A stretch of 22,637 nt of DNA, taken from Chloroflexota bacterium (GTDB lineage Bacteria > Chloroflexota > Chloroflexia > Thermomicrobiales > JADLAZ01). The translations under genes and the position numbers were made by a program. The stretch is taken from positions 1-22,637 of the forward strand of contig JADLAZ010000087.1 of NCBI GenBank assembly GCA_020849725.1. The letters are read 5' to 3'. Positions 16,436 through 22,637 of the stretch are shown piece after piece. Position 1 is the first letter of the stretch, and every line of letters starts with the position of its first letter. The notes beneath the pieces were generated by a model. It was given only the letters and a program-made list of their open reading frames with translations, did no database searches and was not told the origin of the DNA.

Positions 16436-17022
16436 GGTCGGGCCTGCCCGTCCAGCGCCAAATTCAGCTTGAGCACGTTGACCCGTGGCTCGCCCAGAAT
16501 ACCGAAGGTTCGACCTTCCGTGTGCTGGGCGATCAGGTCGCGCACCAGTTGCTCGCTCATGCCGCGCGCCTTCGCCACCCGCGCCGCTTGGAACGTGGCC
16601 GCCGCCGGACTGATGTGCGGGTCGAGACCGCTGCCTGAGGCCGTCACCAGCTCGACCGGCACCGGCGCGTCCGTTGGCAGCCCGTGGGCTTCACGCAGCG
16701 CGGCTGCCCGTTCCGTGACCGCGTCGATCAGCTTCTGGTTCGTCGAACCCAGGTTCGAGCCGCCGGAACTCGTCGCATCGTAGCCATCAGCGCCGGCTGC
16801 CGACGGGCGGCCCCAGAAGTAGGTGGCGCTCGTGAACGACTGACCGATCAGCTCCGAGCCGATCACGGTGCCATCGGCCGACCGGATCAAGCTCCCGTTG
16901 GCCTGATGCGGAAAGAGGACCTGCGCCAGCCCGGTGACGATTGCTGGATAGATCAGGCCGGTCAGGACTGTCAGCACCGCTACCATGAGGATCGAAATGC
17001 GCAGTTGCTGTCTGAGTTGCAT
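16432..17022 (-). CDS. kdpC: KdpC, potassium-transporting ATPase subunit C
   Basis: A 196-residue protein with AGGAGAGG just ahead of ATG 17022. It has the standard KdpC form: one N-terminal membrane helix (about 9-32, [20 protein letters not shown]), then an external domain with GSELIGQSF (55-63), [18 protein letters not shown], and the C-terminal block [15 protein letters not shown] ... VARARG-like ... [15 protein letters not shown]. KdpC is an essential accessory subunit of the KdpFABC complex, thought to raise potassium affinity. The length is near the usual ~190. The stop overlaps the small ORF that follows. Confidence 0.93.
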   Translation of the reverse strand: MQLRQQLRISILMVAVLTVLTGLIYPAIVTGLAQVLFPHQANGSLIRSADGTVIGSELIGQSFTSATYFWGRPSAAGADGYDATSSGGSNLGSTNQKLIDAVTERAAALREAHGLPTDAPVPVELVTASGSGLDPHISPAAATFQAARVAKARGMSEQLVRDLIAQHTEGRTFGILGEPRVNVLKLNLALDGQARP

Positions 17023-17045
17023 TGGTGCCTCTCCTGTTGGTTGCG

Positions 17046-19268
17046 CTACACCAGTCGCAGCGCGACCAGGATGAGATCGATGAGCTTGATGCCGACAAAG
17101 GGGGCGATGATGCCGCCCAGCCCGTAGATGAGCAGGTTGCGCCGCAGGATGGTCGCCGCACTCTCGGGCCGGTAGGCGACGCCGCGCAGCGCCAGCGGCA
17201 CCAGCACGACGATGATGAGCGCGTTGAAGATGACCGCCGACAGGATCGCACTCTGTGGACTGGCCAGCCCCATGATGTTGAGTGCGGCCAACTCCGGATA
17301 GACGCCCGGCGCGGCGGCCGTGCCGATGAAGAGCGCCGGAATGATGGCGAAATACTTGGCGACGTCGTTGGCGATGCTGAACGTCGTCAGCGCCCCGCGC
17401 GTCATCAGCAGTTGTTTGCCGATGACGACGACGTCGAGCAGCTTAGTCGGGTCGCTGTCGAGGTCGACCATGTTGCCGGCCTCTTTGGCGGCAGCGGTGC
17501 CGCTGTTCATCGCCACGCCGACGTCGGCCTGGGCCAGTGCCGGCGCGTCGTTGGTGCCGTCGCCAGTCATCGCCACCAGCCGGCCAGCCGCCTGCTCCTC
17601 GCGGATCAGGCGCATCTTGTCTTCCGGCTTGACCTCGGCGACGAAGTCATCGACGCCGGCTTCATGGGCAATGGTGGCGGCCGTCAGCGGGTTGTCGCCG
17701 GTGACCATGACGGTGCGGATGCCGGCTCGGCGCATCTCCTCGAAGCGCTCGCGGATGCCGGGCTTGACGGTGTCCTTCAGATAGATGACGCCGAGCGCCT
17801 GGGCGTCGCGCGCCACCGCCAGGGGCGTCCCACCCTGACGGCCGATGTCATCGGCCGCCAGGCGCAACTCGGCTGGGAACTCAGCCACGCGCGCGGTGAT
17901 CGCGTCGACGGCGCCCTTCATGATCGTGGTGCCTTGCGAGCGCACGCCGCTCATGCGCGTCTGGGCCGTGAAGGGGATGAACTCCACGCCATCGAGCGCC
18001 GAGCGGTCGGCGCGCAACCCCATCTGCTCGGCCAGCGCCACAATGCTCTTGCCCTCTGGCGTCTCGTCAGCCAGGCTGCTGACCAGCGCCGCCTCGGCCA
18101 GCACATGCTCATCGACGCCCGGCGCCGGGAAGAAACGGTGAGCCAACCGGCTGCCGTAGGTGATGGTGCCGGTCTTGTCGAGCAACAGCGTGTCGACATC
18201 ACCAGCCGCCTCGACCGCCCGGCCGGACATCGCCAACACGTTGCGCTGCACCAGCCGATCCATGCCAGCGATGCCGATGGCGGACAACAGGCCGCCGATC
18301 GTCGTCGGGATCAGGCAGACCAGCAGCGCGATCAGGACGACGATGCTCAGCGGCTGGCCGGCGTAGATAGCGAACGGCTGCAGCGTGACCGTCGCCAGCA
18401 GAAAGATGATCGTCAGCCCAGCCAGCAGGATCGTCAGCGCGATCTCATTGGGTGTCTTCTGGCGCACCGCGCCCTCGACCAGCGCGATCATGCGGTCGAG
18501 GAACGTCTCACCGGGGTTCGATGAGATCTGGACGATCAGCCAGTCGCTGGTGACCTCGGTGCCACCGGTGACCGTGCTGTGGTTGTCGGTGCCGGGCTCC
18601 TTGACGACCGGCGCCGACTCGCCGGTGATGGCGGCCTCGTTGACGTAGGCTACGCCGGCGACGACCGCGCCATCGCCCGGCACCGTGTCGCCGGCCTCGA
18701 TCAGCACCAGGTCGCCGCGGCGCAGCTCGGGCGCGGGCGTCGCGGTCCAGGCGGTGCGATCGAGCGCGCGATAGGCCGCTGAGCTCGGATCGTCCTCCAT
18801 CTGCCCGTTGCCGCGGCGCAGCACTTTGGCCGTGGTCGTCGTGCGCGTCCGGCGCAGCGTTGCCGCCTGGGCCTTGCCGCGCCCCTCGGCCATCGCCTCG
18901 GCGAAGTTCGCGAACAGCACCGTCAGCCAGAGCCAGACCGTCACGGCGAAGACGAAGCCAGCCGGCTCAGGTCGCACCCCGACTAGCGCCAACACCAGCA
19001 CCAGCGTGGTGATGACGCTGCCGACCTCAACGATGAACATGACTGGGTTGCTCAACATCGTGATCGGGTTGAGCTTCTTGAACGAGTCGACAGCGGCCTG
19101 CCGGACGATAGCTCCCTGCCAGAGGCTGCGCGCCGGCTGGCCGCCAGCCCTGGCCTGTCGCCGCTCGCCGGCCGCCGGCGTCATCGGCCTGCTGGTCGAC
19201 GGCCGGCGCGCGGGCGCAATCGGCTCCTGCTCCGATGCGCCGGATGTGGTGGGTTGACGATGGTCCAT
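17046..19268 (-). CDS. kdpB: KdpB, P-type ATPase catalytic subunit
   Basis: A 740-residue P-type ATPase with AGGAG 9 bases ahead of ATG 19268. The core is intact: actuator-domain TGES (215-218), PTTIGG in the membrane (321-326), the phosphorylated Asp364 in [10 protein letters not shown], and the hinge motif [21 protein letters not shown]. It hydrolyses ATP to drive potassium through KdpA. The serine of TGES, whose phosphorylation inhibits E. coli KdpB, is present. The protein is longer than the ~680-residue norm because of a hydrophilic, proline/arginine-rich N-terminal extension of about 45 residues and a somewhat long loop near residues 150-180 of the actuator domain. One kdpB serves two kdpA genes in this operon. 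Confidence 0.95.
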   Translation of the reverse strand: MDHRQPTTSGASEQEPIAPARRPSTSRPMTPAAGERRQARAGGQPARSLWQGAIVRQAAVDSFKKLNPITMLSNPVMFIVEVGSVITTLVLVLALVGVRPEPAGFVFAVTVWLWLTVLFANFAEAMAEGRGKAQAATLRRTRTTTTAKVLRRGNGQMEDDPSSAAYRALDRTAWTATPAPELRRGDLVLIEAGDTVPGDGAVVAGVAYVNEAAITGESAPVVKEPGTDNHSTVTGGTEVTSDWLIVQISSNPGETFLDRMIALVEGAVRQKTPNEIALTILLAGLTIIFLLATVTLQPFAIYAGQPLSIVVLIALLVCLIPTTIGGLLSAIGIAGMDRLVQRNVLAMSGRAVEAAGDVDTLLLDKTGTITYGSRLAHRFFPAPGVDEHVLAEAALVSSLADETPEGKSIVALAEQMGLRADRSALDGVEFIPFTAQTRMSGVRSQGTTIMKGAVDAITARVAEFPAELRLAADDIGRQGGTPLAVARDAQALGVIYLKDTVKPGIRERFEEMRRAGIRTVMVTGDNPLTAATIAHEAGVDDFVAEVKPEDKMRLIREEQAAGRLVAMTGDGTNDAPALAQADVGVAMNSGTAAAKEAGNMVDLDSDPTKLLDVVVIGKQLLMTRGALTTFSIANDVAKYFAIIPALFIGTAAAPGVYPELAALNIMGLASPQSAILSAVIFNALIIVVLVPLALRGVAYRPESAATILRRNLLIYGLGGIIAPFVGIKLIDLILVALRLV

Positions 19269-19334
19269 GGTGCCCTACTCCTGTCGGCCAGGGCGTTCGT
19301 GGCCCGGCCTCATGGCCCTACCCAACGACACGCC

Positions 19335-21077
19335 TCAGCCGCCGACGATCTTGCCGGCCGCCATCTGGAGGTGGTCAACGATCGGCCCCAACACCAGCGC
19401 CGGGAAGAAGGTCAGACCGCCGACAATCAGCACCACGCCGACCAGCAGCCCCGTAAACAGGGGCGTATGCGTTGGCAGCGTGCCAACCGACACCGGCGTC
19501 TGCTTCTTGGCGGCGAGCGCGCCGGCCAGGGCCAGCAGCGCCACCATCGGCGGAAAGCGCCCGGCCAGCATGGCAATGCCGCCGGTGACATTGTAGAAGG
19601 GGTTGTTGGCGCCTAATCCGGCAAAGGCCGAGCCGTTATTCCCCGTCTGTGACGTGTAGGCGTAGAGGATCTCGCTGAAGCCGTGGGCGCCGGGGTTGTT
19701 GAGCGTCGCTGTGCCCACCGGCAGCACACTCGCCAGCCCGGTCAGTCCCAAGATGAACAGCGGCGGGATGAGGATGACCAACGTCGCCATCTTCATCTCG
19801 AACGGCCCGATCTTCTTGCCGAGATACTCCGGCGTGCGCCCGATCATCAGCCCGGCGATGAAGACAGCCACAATGGCGAAGACCAGCATGACGTACAGCC
19901 CCGAGCCAACACCGCCGAAGATGACCTCGCCCAGTTGGATCAGGAACATCGGCACCAGGCCACCGAGACCGGTGAAGCTGTCGTGCATGGCGTTGACGGC
20001 GCCGCACGAGGCGGCCGTCGTGACGGCAGCGAAGAGCGCGGCGTTGATGACGCCGAAGCGCACCTCCTTGCCCTCCATGTTGCCGCCCGCCTGCGCCAGC
20101 GCCCCCTCGGCCGGCGTGTCATTCACCCCCAGCGCCCGCACCAGTGGGTTGCCGCTCTGTTCCATCGTCACCGCGAGCGCGATCCCGGCGGCGAAGATGA
20201 GGAACATCGCCAGCAGCACCGCCCAGCCCTGCCGTGTGTCCCCGACCAGGCGGCCAAAGGTGTAGGTCAGCCCCGCGGCGATCGCCAGGATCGACAGCAT
20301 GTGAACGAGATTGGTGAGCGGGTTCGGGCTCTCGAATGGATGGGCGGCGTTGGCGTTGAAGAAGCCGCCGCCATTGGTGCCGAGGTGCTTGATGATCTCC
20401 TGCGAGGCCACTGGCCCCATCGCCAGTGTCTGCGACGCACCCTCCAGCGTCGTCACTGTCACGTAGGGGCTGACGTTCTGAATGACGCCTTGCGACACGA
20501 GCAAGAGCGCCCCAGCGAGCGAGATCGGCAACAGCACCCACAGGGCGCCGCGGGTCAGATCGACCCAGAAGTTGCCGATGGCATGCGTGCTGCGGCGGGA
20601 CAAGCCGCGGATGAACGCGACCGCGACCGCCATGCCCACCGCCGCTGACGTGAAATTATGAGTAGCCAGCCCGACCATCTGCGTCAGGTAGCTCATGGTC
20701 GTCTCACCGGCATAGCCTTGCCAGTTCGTGTTGGTCGTAAAGCTGGCGGCGGTATTGAAGCTGGAGTCCTCCGACACGGCGCCCAGGACCTGAGGATTGA
20801 ACGGCAGCAGTCCCTGGAGCCGTTGCAAGGCGTAGGTCAGCAGCAGGCCGAACAGGCTAAACAGCAGCGCCGCAACGGCATAGGTCGCCCACCGCATCTC
20901 CGTGCCGGCCTCGACACCGGTGACGCGGTAGATGAGCCGCTCGACCGGGCGCAGGGCAGGGTCGAGCCAGGTGCGCTCGCCCTGGTAGACGCGCGCCATA
21001 TACAACCCCAGCGGCTTCGTCACCAGGAGCAGCAGCAGCAAGAAGAAGACAATCTGCACGATCGCATTCAGGAGCAC
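19335..21077 (-). CDS. kdpA: KdpA copy 1, potassium-binding/translocating subunit
   Basis: A 580-residue protein starting at GTG 21077, chosen because GGAGG (21086-21090) stands 8 bases upstream; the open frame continues to 21149 but would put a hydrophilic stretch before the first helix. All four filter regions look canonical: TNTNWQGYAGE (115-125), GTNGGGFFNAN (233-243), TTAASCGAVNAMHDS (353-367) and NNGSAFAGL (480-488). These agree closely with the E. coli KdpA pattern, so this is the likely orthologue and standard partner of KdpB. It follows kdpF directly, the normal kdpFABC order. KdpA provides the selective potassium path across the membrane. Confidence 0.94.
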   Translation of the reverse strand: MLLNAIVQIVFFLLLLLLVTKPLGLYMARVYQGERTWLDPALRPVERLIYRVTGVEAGTEMRWATYAVAALLFSLFGLLLTYALQRLQGLLPFNPQVLGAVSEDSSFNTAASFTTNTNWQGYAGETTMSYLTQMVGLATHNFTSAAVGMAVAVAFIRGLSRRSTHAIGNFWVDLTRGALWVLLPISLAGALLLVSQGVIQNVSPYVTVTTLEGASQTLAMGPVASQEIIKHLGTNGGGFFNANAAHPFESPNPLTNLVHMLSILAIAAGLTYTFGRLVGDTRQGWAVLLAMFLIFAAGIALAVTMEQSGNPLVRALGVNDTPAEGALAQAGGNMEGKEVRFGVINAALFAAVTTAASCGAVNAMHDSFTGLGGLVPMFLIQLGEVIFGGVGSGLYVMLVFAIVAVFIAGLMIGRTPEYLGKKIGPFEMKMATLVILIPPLFILGLTGLASVLPVGTATLNNPGAHGFSEILYAYTSQTGNNGSAFAGLGANNPFYNVTGGIAMLAGRFPPMVALLALAGALAAKKQTPVSVGTLPTHTPLFTGLLVGVVLIVGGLTFFPALVLGPIVDHLQMAAGKIVGG

Positions 21078-21162
21078 ACCCACACCCTCCCACACACACG
21101 CAGCGGCCTGGCGGTCGACGGGCGCCAGCCACTGGGAACCACCGGGCATCCTGGCCGTGCCG

Positions 21163-21252
21163 CTAGAAGCGCTCCGGCCGGAGCAAGGCGGCGAAGAGAT
21201 AGACCATCAGCGCCAGGGCAACCACACCGCCCACCACCATCTCGAGAGCCAT
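21163..21252 (-). CDS. kdpF: KdpF, small stabilising subunit
   Basis: A 29-residue peptide with AAGGA 7 bases ahead of ATG 21252. It is one membrane helix (VVGGVVALALMVYLFAALL) followed by a short tail ending RPERF. Length and layout match E. coli KdpF (29 residues, helix, '...YLvyaLl.aE.F' ending), and the position just before kdpA is the standard one. KdpF stabilises the KdpABC complex in the membrane. Confidence 0.88.
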   Translation of the reverse strand: MALEMVVGGVVALALMVYLFAALLRPERF

Positions 21253-21314
21253 TGGCCGGTCCTTTCCAGACCCGGGTCCCTTCCCGTCCATCGGCGCTAT
21301 CGCCGGCAACCGCG

Positions 21315-21398
21315 CTAGATGCGCTCACAGGCGACAACGAACCCCAGACACGCCGCAAAGAACAGCACGATCAGGCCAATAAACAGCACATCCATCAT
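21315..21398 (-). CDS. 27-residue membrane peptide upstream of kdpF
   Basis: A 27-residue ORF beginning MMDVLFIGLIVLFFAACLGF and ending in CERI before TAG. GGAGG lies about 10 bases ahead of ATG 21398, and the ATG overlaps the stop of the upstream receiver gene by 4 bases (ATGA, 21395-21398). It is almost one hydrophobic helix with a short charged C-terminus. From memory, similar tiny membrane peptides ending in a 'CERL/CERI' motif occur ahead of kdpF in other genomes, but I know of no function. It could be a second small accessory subunit of the pump. Confidence 0.65.
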   Translation of the reverse strand: MMDVLFIGLIVLFFAACLGFVVACERI

Positions 21399-21790
21399 GT
21401 CTCTTCTACCTCCATTGCCGGTGCCCCCCCCGCATCGATGGCCGCATCGCCCCGGTCGATCAGGTCCAGCAGCGCGTCGATCGCAAACGGCTTCCCCAGA
21501 AACCAGGCCGACCGAAACTCCTCCAGCCGCCGACGTGCCGGCTGTCCGGCCGACATGACGACGACTACCCCCGCCGCATCAGGTCGGTCCCGCAGCACCT
21601 CCCAACCTGTGCCGTCCGGCAGGTCCACATCCAGCAACAACACCTCTGGCCTGGTCTCAGCCAGTGCGAGGCGGGTGGCTGCCACGGTCGTGACCAGGCG
21701 CACAGCATGGCCTGCGTGCTCCAGCGAGCGCTGGATAACATGGCCCAGGCGTTCGTCATCCTCGACGATCAGCACCGTTCGTGTTGGCAT
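21395..21790 (-). CDS. Single-domain response regulator (receiver only)
   Basis: A 131-residue protein, first gene of the Kdp operon, with GAGGAG about 7 bases ahead of ATG 21790. It is one CheY-like receiver: acidic Asp11/Asp12 (IVEDDERLG), phospho-acceptor Asp54 (LLLDVDLPDGTGWEVL), Ser80 and Lys100 (LGKPFA). No output domain follows; residues after about 115 are a short acidic tail. It is distinct from KdpE at the other end of the operon. It may be a phosphate sink or relay for the KdpD kinase, or report to an unrelated kinase. The 4-base overlap with the membrane peptide gene ties its translation to the pump. Confidence 0.85.
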   Translation of the reverse strand: MPTRTVLIVEDDERLGHVIQRSLEHAGHAVRLVTTVAATRLALAETRPEVLLLDVDLPDGTGWEVLRDRPDAAGVVVVMSAGQPARRRLEEFRSAWFLGKPFAIDALLDLIDRGDAAIDAGGAPAMEVEET

Positions 21791-22155
21791 CCGATCGCTC
21801 CTCTGCTCGCTCGCGTTGTCCGGTGGACGGCGGCGCTCTCCTAGCGCCGGCGCGGATCAGGGGCGCCTGTCTGGGGCCAGACCAAGTATGGCCCTCCGCG
21901 CATGTGGGCGGCGTGTGGGAGTACCCTGCGGGCGTATGGAACAGATGTGGATGCCGCGTTCGACGCGCGGACCGGCCGCGCGCCACCCGGGCGGACCGGA
22001 CTATCCCCCAAATTACCCGACGCGCCGGTACGAATCGCCCTCCAGCCTGGCGCGGCATTGTCCGACAACTACGACAGGGCGACGCGACCTGCGCGGCGAG
22101 CAATCGACCGGCAGGGAGGCGCACCAGGAGCAGGTTCGCGAGGGATAGGGAACCG
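21791..22155. other. Divergent intergenic region, presumed promoter region of the Kdp operon
   Basis: 365 bases without a credible gene: all long frames here have arginine/proline/serine-rich, non-coding composition. It should hold the promoter and any KdpE site for the minus-strand operon and perhaps a promoter for the plus-strand gene at 22156. I found no convincing -10/-35 pair. A small inverted repeat, GCGCGG (21965-21970) and CCGCGC (21976-21981), is present but may be chance in such G+C-rich DNA. I see no c-di-AMP (ydaO) riboswitch pattern. Confidence 0.4.
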
Positions 22156-22605
22156 GTGGTCGCACTGCCGTTGCGCGCGATCGAGATGCCGGAGCATCTC
22201 TGGGAGGTCGGTGCGGCCGACCCCCATGGTCTGTCGGTGGGCATCGACTGCCTCGTCTCGATCGACGACTTCTTCAATGCCCGCCGGCGCTGCCCCACGC
22301 CCGACGCACCCAACGCCACGGTCGCCCTCTCCTGTCGCTTCCAGGTCCAGGCCTACACCGTCGGCGTCGGCAACGATGGCGACCTGGTCGCGGCCGTCGC
22401 CCAGATCGTCGCCGCCTACGACGGCGCCGTGCTGGACGACCTGCCGCCGTTCCGCGACGCCGAGGTGACGCTGGCACGACTGTCGGCGGTCATCTTCCAG
22501 CAGTTGGACTACCTGCTGAGCTCGACGCTGAAGGTGCTGGATGCCGTCACCGTCTGGGAGACGCCGACGCTGTCGGCGACGATTCGCCGCAGCTCCGGGC
22601 GCTGA
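22156..22605 (+). CDS. 6-pyruvoyl-tetrahydropterin synthase/QueD-like protein, divergent
   Basis: A 149-residue protein if started at GTG 22156, behind AGGGATAGGG; ATG 22186 is an alternative. The layout resembles the T-fold of the PTPS/QueD family: a strand around GIDCLVSIDDFFNARRR, a second strand SCRFQVQAYTVGV, a helix GDLVAAVAQIVAAY, a segment LDDLPPFRDAEVTLARLSAV that mimics 'LDh..LN...f...PTaEnlA', and a final VTVWETPTLSATIRR like the family's '...V.v.ET....a.Y'. The histidines that bind zinc in true enzymes (FsAaH, HGHnY) are absent, so a normal synthase reaction is doubtful. Assignment is by pattern only; the function is unknown. Confidence 0.55.
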   Translation: MVALPLRAIEMPEHLWEVGAADPHGLSVGIDCLVSIDDFFNARRRCPTPDAPNATVALSCRFQVQAYTVGVGNDGDLVAAVAQIVAAYDGAVLDDLPPFRDAEVTLARLSAVIFQQLDYLLSSTLKVLDAVTVWETPTLSATIRRSSGR

Positions 22606-22607
22606 CC

Positions 22608-22637
22608 GTGGCCGCACATGATCAGCGCCACTGGCCA
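22608..22637 (+). CDS. Possible start of a further gene, cut by the window edge
   Basis: GTG at 22608, two bases after the preceding stop, opens a frame (V-A-A-H-D-Q-R-H-W-P) to the end of the window. There is no strong ribosome site and only ten codons are visible, so this is tentative. Confidence 0.25.
   Translation, partial: MAAHDQRHWP

Noticed and set aside
17022..18524. 500-codon plus-strand frame opposite kdpB
   Set aside because: Low-complexity, histidine/arginine/glutamine-rich translation with no motifs, fully antisense to a clear kdpB.
21078..21149. N-terminal extension of kdpA copy 1 to 21149
   Set aside because: It would place the ribosome site GGAGG inside the gene and add a polar segment before the first helix, unlike other KdpA proteins.
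21965..21981. GCGCGG/CCGCGC inverted repeat as a KdpE or other operator
   Set aside because: Short G+C palindromes are common in this sequence and it resembles no site that I know; noted only in the intergenic entry.
20658..22148. 496-codon plus-strand frame running over kdpA copy 1, kdpF, the receiver gene and the intergenic region
   Set aside because: It crosses several well-supported minus-strand genes and its composition (Q/R/S/P-rich) is non-coding.

Overview
The window is G+C-rich bacterial DNA with tightly packed genes and many GTG starts. It carries no rRNA, tRNA, CRISPR array, transposase or phage gene that I can recognise. Gene content and protein style (a hexuronate-type mannonate dehydratase, a lipoprotein MacA-like adaptor with its own ATPases, a Kdp operon with a divided sensor) suggest a Chloroflexota-like organism, perhaps near Thermomicrobia/Sphaerobacter. 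That placement is inference only; no taxonomic marker gene is present.

Left part (1-10776), mostly + strand: the 3' end of a KDPG aldolase gene (eda), a patatin-like hydrolase, a convergent gene for a CxxxCxxxxCC-type (YkgJ) cysteine-cluster protein, a GlcF-type iron-sulfur oxidoreductase subunit, and a four-gene ABC export cassette (ATPase, lipoprotein HlyD/MacA-like adaptor, 935-residue FtsX/MacB-type permease, second ATPase with an AbrB-like tail). It ends with a mannonate dehydratase (uxuA). UxuA makes 2-keto-3-deoxygluconate, and KDPG aldolase cleaves its phosphorylated form, so eda and uxuA fit one hexuronate/Entner-Doudoroff route although about 9.5 kb separates them.

Right part (10797-21790), all - strand: one long potassium-uptake (Kdp) operon. 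In transcription order it reads: single-domain response regulator, 27-residue membrane peptide, kdpF, kdpA copy 1, kdpB, kdpC, a 70-codon ORF, kdpA copy 2, a KdpD N-terminal half (KdpD ATPase domain plus UspA), a KdpD C-terminal half (four-helix sensor, GAF, histidine kinase), and kdpE. Several junctions are 4-base ATGA overlaps, which points to translational coupling. Two different kdpA genes in one operon, the uncharacterised coupled ORFs, the extra receiver protein and the two-gene KdpD are the most unusual parts of the window.

Right edge (21791-22637): a 365-base divergent intergenic region, then a + strand gene for a small protein resembling the 6-pyruvoyl-tetrahydropterin synthase/QueD fold but without its usual zinc histidines, and possibly the first codons of another gene.
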